The translations under genes were made by a program, and so were the position numbers. A stretch of 64,000 nucleotides of DNA from Roseiflexus sp034432635. GTDB lineage: Bacteria; Chloroflexota; Chloroflexia; Chloroflexales; Roseiflexaceae. Positions 40,297 to 49,011 of the stretch are shown here, piece by piece (within the stretch, counting starts at the first letter, position 1; the number at the start of each line of letters is the position of its first letter). Where the stretch lies: the NCBI GenBank assembly GCA_034432635.1, contig DAOUBK010000082.1, forward strand, positions 5,283-69,282, written 5' to 3'. Below the pieces are notes generated by a model. The model was given only the letters and a program-made list of their open reading frames with translations, did no database searches and was not told the origin of the DNA.

Positions 40297-41130
40297 CTAT
40301 GCTGCCTGCCAGATAGCCGCCGCACCATACCCGACAACCCACGGCGCTGCCCGTTCGACATCGCCGGAAGTGCCGTAGCGCAGGATGGTCACCCGGTTCG
40401 CGCCGAGGTCGCGGCATGCCCGCAGGATGGCCGCGATCGCGCCACTGCCGCATGCATATCCGACCCCTTCTGCCTCAGCAGCAATGACAGCATCTGGATC
40501 GAAGGCTTCGACTCGCTGTAGCAACCCGGCATCGAGGCGCCGCGCTACCGGTTCTGGTTCGTAGTGCGACAGGTCGGAACTGGCGACCAGCAGCGCATCC
40601 TGCCCACGCAGCGTTTCCGCTAGCGCAGCGCCGAGCGCAGCCGAGGTCGCAGCGCTCTGATCCGCCAGCATCACCGGTAGCAATCGAAATGAACCGAACA
40701 CGCGCTGGAGAAATGGCAGTTCGATCTCAACTGCGTGCTCATCATCATGGCGACGTGGCGTCAGACCAAATCCTGCCCGTCGTCGCAGTGCTGCGTCAAG
40801 CCGAGTAACTGCAGCGCTATCGACGGGAACAATGCCAAGCGGTGTTGCATAGGCGGTGTGTCCGGTAGTGATCAGCGGCGTTTGCCCGCCACGGTGCCAG
40901 GGTGACGCGATGACGACGATCTCTGGAGTTCTGCTGCGCACACAGGCGAATGCCCACGCAGCGAGCGGACCGGCGTAGCGCACACCGGCATGCGGCGCCA
41001 GCACTCCCCAAACCTTTCCAGGTAGTTCCGGTGGTTCTGCCCGCGCCAGATAACGATCAATCGCGTGTCGCAGCTGCGCAGGGTCTGATGGGTACCAACT
41101 CCCGGCAATTGGGGATGGACGAATATCCAT
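40297..41130 (-). CDS. Memo-family protein (AmmeMemoRadiSam system protein B)
   Basis: A 277-residue protein: MDIRPSPIAGSWYPSDPAQL, LAPHAGVRYAGPLAAWAF, VIASPWHRGG, LVASSDLSHYEPE and GYACGSGAIAAIL contain the conserved His, His and Cys positions of Memo, a dioxygenase-like fold that binds metal. Its usual genomic partners are AMMECR1 and the AmrS radical SAM enzyme; AmrS is in this window at 19598-20695. A GGAGGTGG SD and a GTTCTC heptad repeat lie just upstream of ATG 41130. The biochemical role is unknown. Confidence 0.92.
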   Translation of the reverse strand: MDIRPSPIAGSWYPSDPAQLRHAIDRYLARAEPPELPGKVWGVLAPHAGVRYAGPLAAWAFACVRSRTPEIVVIASPWHRGGQTPLITTGHTAYATPLGIVPVDSAAVTRLDAALRRRAGFGLTPRRHDDEHAVEIELPFLQRVFGSFRLLPVMLADQSAATSAALGAALAETLRGQDALLVASSDLSHYEPEPVARRLDAGLLQRVEAFDPDAVIAAEAEGVGYACGSGAIAAILRACRDLGANRVTILRYGTSGDVERAAPWVVGYGAAAIWQAA

Positions 41131-41143
41131 GTTCCACCTCCGA

Positions 41144-41160
41144 CCGAGAACTGAGAACCG
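41144..41160 (-). repeat. GTTCTC heptad repeat before the Memo-family start
   Basis: On the minus strand CGGTTCTCAGTTCTCGG, directly before the SD and ATG of the Memo-family gene, in sense orientation. Confidence 0.7.
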
Positions 41161-41167
41161 ACAGTCT

Positions 41168-42187
41168 TCATAACCAACCGCGCCGTTTGAAAATGGCGAT
41201 CAGGAGCAGGCTGATCGTGGCCATCAACCCCAGAGCGAAGGGGTACCCCCAGGGCCAGCGCAACTCAGGCATGACATCGAAGTTCATACCATAGATTCCG
41301 GCGACAAGCGCAGCCGACATGAGGATGATCGAAGCGATAGTCAGCGTTTTCACCACTTCGTTGAGTTGGTTGGACTGGATCGAAAGAAACGCATCGAGCG
41401 CGCTGGACAGGAGATCGCGGTAGGTATCGATACTGTCCGTGATACGGATCAGGTGATCGTAGACATCCTGAAAATACGCCATCATTTCACGCGGATAGAT
41501 CGGCGCTTCGCGTCGGATCAGCACATTCAGCACATCACGTTCAGACGCTACAATCTTGCGCATCAACAACAGTTCGCGTTTGAGTGCAAAAATTTCCTGA
41601 AGCGACTCAGGACGGAAATGGTCGAAGATCTGCGCCTCGACTTCTTCCACACGCCCGATCAGTTCGTCTAGCACCGGAAAATACTCATCGACGATAGTAT
41701 CGAGCAGGTGGTAGAGCAGTTCGGACACATCCTCGCCAAAATCGTGCTCATACCGCTGCCAGCGGCGGATGGTTTCGTCAATAGCTGCGATTGGCTCTTG
41801 ATGGACGCACACCAGATAGTTCGACCCAATAAACAGACTTACCTGCTGAGACGACACCCGTCGTTGTTCTGCATCATACTGTAATGCGTAGAAGACCAGG
41901 AAGTAGTACTGATCGTAGGCATCGATTTTGGGTCGTTCGTGGAAGTAGGTCGCATCCTCGATTGCTAGCGGGTGGAAGCCGAACTCTTCAGAGAGCAGCG
42001 CCAGATCCTCCGGACGCGGATGCTGCAAATCGACCCAGACAATCTGATCCTTCTGCTGGATCAGATCGCTGATCGCTGCAGGCTCGACCGTACTGTCGAA
42101 GCGCCCATCGTGCTGACAGACAACGAGGTGACGAACAGCCGCACGTGCTGCAGCCCGCTGTCGGGTATTGCGAATCAGACGCGCCAT
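41168..42187 (-). CDS. corA: CorA family Mg2+/Co2+ transporter
   Basis: A 339-residue protein with a large soluble N-terminal domain (about 1-275) and two C-terminal TM helices. The selectivity motif YGMNF occurs in GIYGMNFDVMPEL after TM1, followed by the loop and TM2; the tail is basic (IAIFKRRGWL). CorA forms a pentameric channel-like divalent-cation transporter. ATG 42187 lies 1 nt after the TrkA-type stop (TAGTATG), so it is coupled; a reading from 42292 overlaps that gene. Confidence 0.94.
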   Translation of the reverse strand: MARLIRNTRQRAAARAAVRHLVVCQHDGRFDSTVEPAAISDLIQQKDQIVWVDLQHPRPEDLALLSEEFGFHPLAIEDATYFHERPKIDAYDQYYFLVFYALQYDAEQRRVSSQQVSLFIGSNYLVCVHQEPIAAIDETIRRWQRYEHDFGEDVSELLYHLLDTIVDEYFPVLDELIGRVEEVEAQIFDHFRPESLQEIFALKRELLLMRKIVASERDVLNVLIRREAPIYPREMMAYFQDVYDHLIRITDSIDTYRDLLSSALDAFLSIQSNQLNEVVKTLTIASIILMSAALVAGIYGMNFDVMPELRWPWGYPFALGLMATISLLLIAIFKRRGWL

Positions 42188-42188
42188 A

Positions 42189-42851
42189 CTACTGGAACCG
42201 CTCCGACAGCGCAGCCTCACGGTCGCGATATGCCAGAGCAATGATCTGATCACCCACCTGAATGACGGTTTCACCCGAAGGCAGAATGACATCGTCGCCG
42301 CGCAGGATCGCGGTCAGCAGGCAATCGGGAGGTAAATGCAGCGACGCAACATTCTTCCCGACGGCGCTCGACTCGACGGAAACGGTAAACTCGATCAACG
42401 AGATCCGTCCTTCGCGCAGGCGGGTCAACTGAACAATCGCCCCAAGATTGATATCCGCCTCCAGGCCACGCCCGATCGTCTGCGCCGTATCGATCGGCAG
42501 ATCAACCCCCATGCGGCGGGTGAAAAGCCAGGCGTTCTTCGGATTGTTGATCCGCGCTGCAACGCGACCCACCCGGAATTCGCGCTTGCACAGCACTGCA
42601 ATGACTAGATTATCCTCATCGTCGCCGGTGACCGCTGCAACCGCATCGGCAAACTCTGCACCCGCCTCGCGCAGCACCGAGGGATCACACCCATCACCTT
42701 CGATCACCCGGATATCGGGAAGGGTGCGCATCAGCGAATGTGCCACCTGCTCCTGTTTTTCGACCAGTGTGATCGAATGACGTCCTTCAGCCGTCAGAAA
42801 CATTGCCAGGTTGCGCCCGATTTTGCCGCCACCGACAATAATCACATTCAT
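42189..42851 (-). CDS. TrkA-type NAD-binding potassium regulator
   Basis: A 220-residue RCK protein: TrkA_N Rossmann start MNVIIVGGGKIGRNLAMFL, then TrkA_C from about residue 140 (GAIVQLTRLREGRISLIEF to DQIIALAYRDREAAL). TrkA proteins gate Trk/Ktr potassium uptake in response to nucleotide or c-di-AMP. No TrkH/KtrB channel is in the window. ATG 42851 gives the canonical start; a reading from 42890 would add 13 non-homologous residues. It is followed with one base spacing by corA. Confidence 0.9.
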   Translation of the reverse strand: MNVIIVGGGKIGRNLAMFLTAEGRHSITLVEKQEQVAHSLMRTLPDIRVIEGDGCDPSVLREAGAEFADAVAAVTGDDEDNLVIAVLCKREFRVGRVAARINNPKNAWLFTRRMGVDLPIDTAQTIGRGLEADINLGAIVQLTRLREGRISLIEFTVSVESSAVGKNVASLHLPPDCLLTAILRGDDVILPSGETVIQVGDQIIALAYRDREAALSERFQ

Positions 42852-42929
42852 ATCCGTGGTATTCCATCTCGCTGTGATACGTATGCACACGAAGGGCTGC
42901 TGATCGATACATTCGATTGAAAGTCCGAA

Positions 42930-43574
42930 TTACTGGGTCATCGACTCAAGCAATCCCGTCGCTGTCGCCAGAACTGCGATATGCACGATATCCCCTTCTT
43001 CGAGCAACACACCCGGTGTGGGCAGAAACGCGCGTCCACGACGCACGATAGCAACCGGCATGATTTCGCCCGGTACTGAGAGATCGCGCACAAAATGCCC
43101 CACCAGCCGCCCGGTAATGGTCACCTCTGCGATCTCCACTTCACCGCCGCCAAACTGGATTGATGAAACGGTTTCATCGCCGTGCAGAATCCGGCGAATG
43201 GTATGGACCGCCCAGCTTGTCGAACTGATCGTGCGAATGCCCAGCTCACGGTAGATCGCTTCACGCTGAGGATCGTAAATGCGCGCCACCACATTTGGCA
43301 CACGAAAGACATCACGGGCGACAGTTGCCGTAATGTAATTCGAATTATCGCCGTTCGTTACGGCTGCAAGCGCATCAGCACGCTCAACGCCAGCCTCGCG
43401 CAACGTATCGCGATCAAACCCGACGCCCAGCACCGTCTGTCCGCGAAATTCACGTCCGAGGCGCTTGAACGCCTGCGGATTCTTGTCGATAACCGCAACT
43501 GAATGACCCTCAGCAACCATCTGCTGCGCCAGCAGACATCCAACGCGACCGCATCCGACAACGATCAGATGCAT
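42930..43574 (-). CDS. TrkA-type NAD-binding potassium regulator
   Basis: A 214-residue RCK protein, paralogous to the next gene: MHLIVVGCGRVGCLLAQQMV, DKNPQAFKRLGREFRG and a TrkA_C domain at about 135-214. AGAGGTGG precedes ATG 43574, 9 nt after the argF stop. Two adjacent TrkA proteins may form a hetero-octameric gating ring for one channel encoded elsewhere (the CglK/CglS-like pairing is a possible analogy). Confidence 0.9.
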   Translation of the reverse strand: MHLIVVGCGRVGCLLAQQMVAEGHSVAVIDKNPQAFKRLGREFRGQTVLGVGFDRDTLREAGVERADALAAVTNGDNSNYITATVARDVFRVPNVVARIYDPQREAIYRELGIRTISSTSWAVHTIRRILHGDETVSSIQFGGGEVEIAEVTITGRLVGHFVRDLSVPGEIMPVAIVRRGRAFLPTPGVLLEEGDIVHIAVLATATGLLESMTQ

Positions 43575-43583
43575 ATGCCACCT

Positions 43584-44525
43584 CTACAAGCCAAGCAGGG
43601 TCAGAATCAGCGCTTTCTGAACGTGCAACCGGTTCTCCGCCTGCTCGAACACCACCGATTGTGAACCATCGATGACATCAGCAGTAACTTCTTCGCCGCG
43701 ATGTGCCGGAAGACAATGCATAAACAGCGCCCCGGAACGAGCGCAGGTCATCAGCGCGGCATTGACCTGATAGGGTTGGAAGATTGGTCGCCGCCGCGCC
43801 GCTTCGTGCTCCTGTCCCATCGAAGCCCATACATCGGTATAGACTGCGTCTGCACCCTCGACAGCTTCAGTCGGCGAGGGTGTGATCTCGATCGAAGCAT
43901 TGTTTTCGGCGGCAAGCCGTTCAGCAAGCATCAGAATCTCGGGATCGGGGCGATAGTCAGGCGGGCAGCCGATACGGACGTTGATCCCCAGAGTAGCGCC
44001 CAGCAGCATAAGGGAATGAGCAACATTGTTCCCATCGCCAACATACGCCAGCGTCAGTCCCGCCAGTCGCCCGTAATGTTCGCGTAACGTCAGCATGTCC
44101 GCCAGCGCTTGACAGGGATGTTCACGATCGGAGAGCGCATTAATCACCGGTACGGTTGCATAGCGCGCCAGGGTTTCAACTGTTGCATGCCGGAAGACCC
44201 GCGCTGCGATGGCCTGCACCCAGCGGCTCAGATTGCGTGCTACATCGGGAACACTCTCACGCCCACCCATATCGATGTCGTTTGCCGATAGATAACTGCC
44301 GTGCCCGCCGAGTTGGGTCATACCGGCTTCAAATGCGACACGTGTGCGCAATGAGGGCTTCTCGAACACCAGCGCCAGTGTTTTGCCCTGCAACAGCAAC
44401 GCTCCGCTGGCGTCACATGCATGCCTGCCGTTCCGCCATTCCGCTTTCAGCGCCTGCGCGCGATCCAGCAGCGCTTCAGCCTCGGTGCGTGTCAGATCGG
44501 CAGCCGAAAGAAAGTGCCTGACCAT
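43584..44525 (-). CDS. argF: Ornithine carbamoyltransferase
   Basis: A 313-residue trimeric enzyme making citrulline from ornithine and carbamoyl phosphate in arginine synthesis. Motifs: FEKPSLRTRVAFEAGM (carbamoyl-phosphate loop, S-x-R-T-R), HPCQALADMLTL and FMHCLPAHRGEEV for ornithine. The usual length is about 305-340. GAGGAAC precedes ATG 44525. argH lies divergently only 1 kb away, so two arginine steps are grouped, separated by a Uma2 gene. Confidence 0.96.
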   Translation of the reverse strand: MVRHFLSAADLTRTEAEALLDRAQALKAEWRNGRHACDASGALLLQGKTLALVFEKPSLRTRVAFEAGMTQLGGHGSYLSANDIDMGGRESVPDVARNLSRWVQAIAARVFRHATVETLARYATVPVINALSDREHPCQALADMLTLREHYGRLAGLTLAYVGDGNNVAHSLMLLGATLGINVRIGCPPDYRPDPEILMLAERLAAENNASIEITPSPTEAVEGADAVYTDVWASMGQEHEAARRRPIFQPYQVNAALMTCARSGALFMHCLPAHRGEEVTADVIDGSQSVVFEQAENRLHVQKALILTLLGL

Positions 44526-44537
44526 GTCGTTCCTCGT

Positions 44538-45155
44538 CTATTCTGCATCAAAGACAGCATCAACGCTGACGGCGAAACCTTCCAGCAACGCCGATGTAGC
44601 CTGCACGCTGCGCCCAAATGTTCCGTGTTCGATATAGGTATCACCCGACAACCGTAAGACCGTGATGGTCTCATCGAGCGGATTGATGATCCAGTATTCG
44701 GGGATGACGCCTTCGGCGTAATCGCTGCGTTTTTCGACCAGATCACGCTCAGGCTTCTCACGACTCACAACTTCCAGCACGAGATCAGCGCCTGTCCAGA
44801 ACTGTTCCTGACGGCGTGCATCATGTGCCGAACGTACCAGCAGCAGATCAGGTTCACGGTACTTCCCCGGACGAATGCGAAGACGCAATGGCGCTACCAG
44901 CACTTTGCCGCCCTGAAGTTCAACAGCAGCAAAGAACAGCCGGTAGAGAAAGAGAAGGATCGATTGATGACGATCGGTCGGCATCGGCAGAACTTCGATA
45001 TATCCATCGGTGAATTCGATGAGAGCGCTCGCATGACTGCTCAACCACAAATAATCCTCCTCGCGCCATTGCCCCTGGCGCGGTACAGCACTGCATACCA
45101 GGGCGTTGAGTTCTTCCTGAGAGGTGGTCATTGTTGAATGGTGTGAAACAAGCAT
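44538..45155 (-). CDS. Uma2-family (DUF820) putative endonuclease
   Basis: A 205-residue PD-(D/E)xK-fold protein: EEDYLWLSSHASALIEFTDG, RLRIRPGKYREPDLLLVR (catalytic P-D and following residues), DLVLEVVSREKPERDLVEKR (E-V-V-S and K) and YAEGVIPEYWIINPLDETI are the hallmarks. Family members are very abundant in Chloroflexi and cyanobacteria, with no established role. ATG 45155 is used, with GAGAGCG upstream; ATG 45131 is possible. It is 12 nt upstream of argF. Confidence 0.88.
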   Translation of the reverse strand: MLVSHHSTMTTSQEELNALVCSAVPRQGQWREEDYLWLSSHASALIEFTDGYIEVLPMPTDRHQSILLFLYRLFFAAVELQGGKVLVAPLRLRIRPGKYREPDLLLVRSAHDARRQEQFWTGADLVLEVVSREKPERDLVEKRSDYAEGVIPEYWIINPLDETITVLRLSGDTYIEHGTFGRSVQATSALLEGFAVSVDAVFDAE

Positions 45156-45511
45156 GATCTTGCGCTCTCGAATGTGGATGAATCGCTCCTGTCGATGATG
45201 TACGCATTGTACCACAGCACAGGTATTGGGGAAGCGGGAACCGGTCGTACATGAGGGATTTTGCCACATTATCGGGCTATGTGTCCTGATATGGCAAGCA
45301 GTACCCGGCAAGTCTTGTGAAAAGCCAGGCGTCGTTTGCATCTCACCAGGAGGTTCACCTTTCGCCGCTCGTTCCCTATCGAATGGCTCCTCTTAATTTC
45401 GTGTACCATGACCGTATCATTCACGTGGGGCGTCTGGTCAGGAGTTCTCAGCCCGACTCCTGGCTCGTGGTTCCCTGGTTCCCGGTTCTCAGTTCGCACA
45501 AGGAGCAAGGC
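45156..45511. promoter_or_regulatory. Intergenic region between Uma2 and argH with GTTCTC repeats
   Basis: A 356-bp divergent region. It holds two GTTCTC units in argH sense orientation, AGTTCTCAG at 45443-45451 and GGTTCTCAGTTC at 45484-45495, and an AAGGAG SD before argH. I see no convincing promoter on the plus strand; on the minus strand GGTACAAT near 45212 could be a -10 for Uma2. Confidence 0.45.
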
Positions 45512-46912
45512 ATGTGGGGCGGTCGCTTCGACGAACGCATTGATGCACGTATGGCGCAGTTCAACAATTCGTTTTCGTTTGATCGGCGTATGTGGCGCGA
45601 AGACATTCGTGGCAGCATTGCCTGGGCGCGCCAGCTTGCCCGGGCTGGTATCATCTCGGACGAAGAGCGCGATACGCTGATTGATGGTCTCAATACGGTC
45701 TATGCCGAGTTTGCCGACGGGCGGTTCGAGGCGCGTGAAACCGATGAGGACATTCACACCGCGGTCGAACGTCGTCTGGGTGAACTGGTCGGGACGGTTG
45801 CCGGGAAACTGCACACCGGTCGTAGTCGCAACGACCAAGTGGCGACCGATGTGCGCCTCTGGACGTCAGGGGCGATCCGGCGCATCGATGCGGGGCTACG
45901 TGCTCTGCAAAAAGCGCTGCTGGTGCAAGCCGAAGCCGCTGGCACAGCGCTGATACCGGGATACACCCATTTGCAGCGTGCCCAGCCGGTGCTGCTGGCA
46001 CACTGGTTGCTGGCGCACTTCTGGCCCCTGCAACGTGATCGCGAGCGTCTGGCGGATTGCGCAAAGCGCACAGCAACGCTTCCACTGGGATCCGGCGCAA
46101 TTGCCGGAACGCCGCTGATGGTTGATCGCACGGCATTGGCTGTCGAGCTTGGTATGAGCACTCTTTCGCCCAACAGTATCGACGCCGTCAGTGATCGCGA
46201 TTTCATTGCGGAGTTTCTGTTTTGCGCAGCGTTGATCGGGACGCATCTGAGCCGCCTGGCAGAAGACATGATCATCTACAGTAGCGCCGAGTTTGGTTTT
46301 GTGACCCTGGCCGATACGTATAGCACCGGTTCGAGCCTGATGCCGCAGAAGAAAAATCCCGACTCGTTCGAACTGCTGCGCGGCAAGGCGGGTCGGCTGA
46401 TGGGCAATCTGATTGCGGTGCTGACCGTCCTGAAAGGTCTGCCCTCTGCCTATGACAAAGATCTGCAGGAAGACAAAGAACCGTTATTCGATGCAGCCGA
46501 TACCCTCGAACTTGCACTTCCGGTTGCGGCAGGTGCAGTGGCAACGGCGCGTTTCCACCCTGAACGCATGCGTGCAGCGCTCGATGACGCCATGCTGGCA
46601 ACTGATCTTGCCGATTATCTGGTTGCGCGCGGTGTGCCGTTCCGCGAAGCACACCACATTGTCGGCAGGCTGGTGCGTGAAGCAGAACAACGAGGGGTTG
46701 CCCTATCGGCGCTGCCGCTCGAGGTCTTTCTTGCAGCGCATCCGGTATGCCAACCCGATATGCTTCAGGTGTTCGACTTCGACCGTTCGGTAGCAATGCG
46801 GCGCGTACCAGGTGCAACCGCGCCTGAAGCAGTGCATGAACAGATCGTGCAGGCGCGGCGATGCGTTGAGGAGTGGGGGACGGACGCAGGCGATCAAGCA
46901 CAACCGTCGTAG
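45512..46912 (+). CDS. argH: Argininosuccinate lyase
   Basis: A 466-residue enzyme that splits argininosuccinate to arginine and fumarate, a homotetramer of the fumarase superfamily. It starts MWGGRFDERIDARMAQFNNS; TGRSRNDQVATDVRLW, GYTHLQRAQPVLLAHWLLAH and the flexible catalytic loop GSSLMPQKKNPD are all present. ATG 45512 has AAGGAG about 7 nt upstream. A hairpin separates it from the convergent kinase. Confidence 0.97.
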   Translation: MWGGRFDERIDARMAQFNNSFSFDRRMWREDIRGSIAWARQLARAGIISDEERDTLIDGLNTVYAEFADGRFEARETDEDIHTAVERRLGELVGTVAGKLHTGRSRNDQVATDVRLWTSGAIRRIDAGLRALQKALLVQAEAAGTALIPGYTHLQRAQPVLLAHWLLAHFWPLQRDRERLADCAKRTATLPLGSGAIAGTPLMVDRTALAVELGMSTLSPNSIDAVSDRDFIAEFLFCAALIGTHLSRLAEDMIIYSSAEFGFVTLADTYSTGSSLMPQKKNPDSFELLRGKAGRLMGNLIAVLTVLKGLPSAYDKDLQEDKEPLFDAADTLELALPVAAGAVATARFHPERMRAALDDAMLATDLADYLVARGVPFREAHHIVGRLVREAEQRGVALSALPLEVFLAAHPVCQPDMLQVFDFDRSVAMRRVPGATAPEAVHEQIVQARRCVEEWGTDAGDQAQPS

Positions 46913-46938
46913 ACGGCGAACCGGCGTGGAAAGCGCAG

Positions 46939-46964
46939 ACAGGGAGCGGTTCTACCGCTCCTGT
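46939..46964. terminator. Hairpin between convergent argH and sensor kinase
   Basis: ACAGGGAGCGG (46939-46949), TTCTA loop, CCGCTCCTGT (46955-46964); 10 pairs with one bulged G. It overlaps the last codons of the kinase. Confidence 0.5.
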
Positions 46965-48805
46965 GAGACTTCCGCCACTGCCATCTGAGGCGTGTGCACC
47001 GGCACCCAGAAGGTGGCGCACGTCCCGCCTCCCGGCGCGCTGTCAATGCTCAACTCGCCTCCCATCAACCGGCAGTAGTGTTGACTGATCACCAACCCCA
47101 ACCCCACCCCACGCTGCTCGCGCCCGATTTCCTCCTCCGCAATCGCAAACGGCGTGAACAGCGTCGCCATCCGCTCGTGCGCGATCCCCCTGCCCGTATC
47201 GCGCACCCAAAACCGCAGACGCTGCCGCGCGCCCTCCAGCGCCTCACACGCCACCCTGATCTCCACCTCTCCATCCGTCGTGAACTTGACCGCATTGCTC
47301 ATCAGGTTCAGCAACACCTGTCGCACCTTCGCTGCATCGCCCTGCACCATTCCGACTGTCTCCGTCCCCACCAGCGCCAGGCGATTCCGGTTGCGCCGCA
47401 GCAACGGTCGCACAACGGCGCTCACATCACGCACCATCTCCGCCACGTCAAACGCCACCTCGTGCAGCTCGGTCCGACCAGACTCGATCTGCGCCATCTC
47501 CAGCACATTGTTCGCCAGGTCCAGCAGGCGCCCGGTCGCCACCCGGATCGCCTCTAGGTCGATGCGCGTCTGCGCCAGACTCTGATGCTCGATTCCCGTC
47601 TCAAGCAGATGGCAATACCCGGCAATCGCCATCAACGGAGTCCGGATCTCGTGGCTCATATGCGCCAGAAACGCACTCTTGGCGCGATTGCCCGCTTCAG
47701 CGGCATCCCGCGCAGCGATCAGTTCCTGCTGCGCCGCCAGCAGGCGCTCGTTGTTGCGTTGCAGTTCTTCCCGAATCCGCCGCTCGGCGCTGATGTCGCG
47801 CCAGACGACCAGGCGTCCGTGGTACGCCTGGTGCGCATCGCATATCGGCTGAATGCGCACATCGAACCAGTATCGTTCAGTTCCGATCATCACCTCGATC
47901 TCGTCCGCCGCCTCGCGCACCTCGCGGTATCGTTCGAGCACATCGGGCCAGCGCGCCAGCACGTCGCGCGCACGTTTGCCGACAATCTGTGATGGCGACA
48001 ACCCGATGAGCGTAGCGGCAGCACGGTTGACCTCGACCACCCATCCATGCTCATCAATCGCCATCATCCCATCACGTATACTCTGCAACACCATATCGCG
48101 CACGATTGGGCGAATCTCGAACATGCGCAGCCGGAATAGACTCCAGGCGATCATCGCGAGTGACACGGTAAAGGCAAACGGTGTGAGATCGATCTTCCCC
48201 AATGGACTGACGCCTGACAGATAGATGACATTACCGATCCAGGGCGCTGCGACCCCCAGGACAAGAGCACCGATCTGGTAATAGAAACGTTGTGGTGTTC
48301 TCCAGATCAAGCGGATGATAAAAAACGTTCCGGTAAGCAGGCAGAGGTAGGCGTGTGTGGTGTGGACCCAGAACCAGAAACCATATGTTGCGTCAAAGAT
48401 GGTCAGAAAGCCATCCCTGCGGAGAATGATCGACTGCCAGAACAATTGGTGGACATCATTTGTGAGGATGATGATCATCGTCAGCGCTGGAACGATGCCC
48501 AGAAGCCAGACCCGACGGCGGTCGAGCCAGGGGAACGAGCCGGTATACTCGGCGGCAAACCAGAGCCACGTGATCGGAGCAATGACAATACCGGCATACT
48601 CAAGTCTGACCCACCACAAAATCGTCGAGAGTGTCAGACTGCTCAATTCCATTGCATACCCACACGACCAGACTGCCAGACTGAAGCCCATCAGACTCAG
48701 CGGCAACGCTCCGGGCATTGATCGACGTTGCCAGGCATAGCCGGCGATGCTCAGCGCCACGATACCGAGCATTAGCAAGAGGAGGGAGGCAACGCTGAAA
48801 CTCAT
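46952..48805 (-). CDS. 7TM-PAS sensor histidine kinase
   Basis: A 617-residue membrane kinase: an N-terminal seven-helix histidine-kinase sensor domain (about 1-215), a PAS domain (about 225-345, VLQSIRDGMMAIDEHG), a short coiled coil, HisKA with the phospho-His in FLAHMSHEIRTPLMAIAG (near 390), and an HATPase with NLMSNAVKFT, DTGRGIA and GVGLGLVISQHYCRLMGG. No receiver domain and no adjacent regulator. AAGGAG precedes ATG 48805. The ligand sensed by the 7TM part is unknown. Codon and base composition of the HATPase region are very C-rich but in frame. Confidence 0.93.
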   Translation of the reverse strand: MSFSVASLLLLMLGIVALSIAGYAWQRRSMPGALPLSLMGFSLAVWSCGYAMELSSLTLSTILWWVRLEYAGIVIAPITWLWFAAEYTGSFPWLDRRRVWLLGIVPALTMIIILTNDVHQLFWQSIILRRDGFLTIFDATYGFWFWVHTTHAYLCLLTGTFFIIRLIWRTPQRFYYQIGALVLGVAAPWIGNVIYLSGVSPLGKIDLTPFAFTVSLAMIAWSLFRLRMFEIRPIVRDMVLQSIRDGMMAIDEHGWVVEVNRAAATLIGLSPSQIVGKRARDVLARWPDVLERYREVREAADEIEVMIGTERYWFDVRIQPICDAHQAYHGRLVVWRDISAERRIREELQRNNERLLAAQQELIAARDAAEAGNRAKSAFLAHMSHEIRTPLMAIAGYCHLLETGIEHQSLAQTRIDLEAIRVATGRLLDLANNVLEMAQIESGRTELHEVAFDVAEMVRDVSAVVRPLLRRNRNRLALVGTETVGMVQGDAAKVRQVLLNLMSNAVKFTTDGEVEIRVACEALEGARQRLRFWVRDTGRGIAHERMATLFTPFAIAEEEIGREQRGVGLGLVISQHYCRLMGGELSIDSAPGGGTCATFWVPVHTPQMAVAEVSQER

Positions 48806-48929
48806 ACGACTCCTTGCGTCGAGAAGGAAGCGAAGACAAATACGTTGTAACGAGAGCGTATGACCATCTCCCGCACAGAGAACCGGTACTCAGGAACGAA
48901 TCTTCAAATCACTTGAGAGGATTGTACCC

Positions 48930-48958
48930 TTGACATATTTCCAATCTGTTTCCACAAT
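48930..48958 (+). promoter_or_regulatory. Predicted promoter of the phosphatase-like gene
   Basis: Consensus TTGACA (48930-48935), 17-bp spacer, CACAAT (48953-48958). ATG at 49012; no SD is seen before it. Confidence 0.6.
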
Positions 48959-49011
48959 GATGACAATCGGATCATTACACTGGCGCTTCACGAGCCATTG
49001 TTGTTATTACG

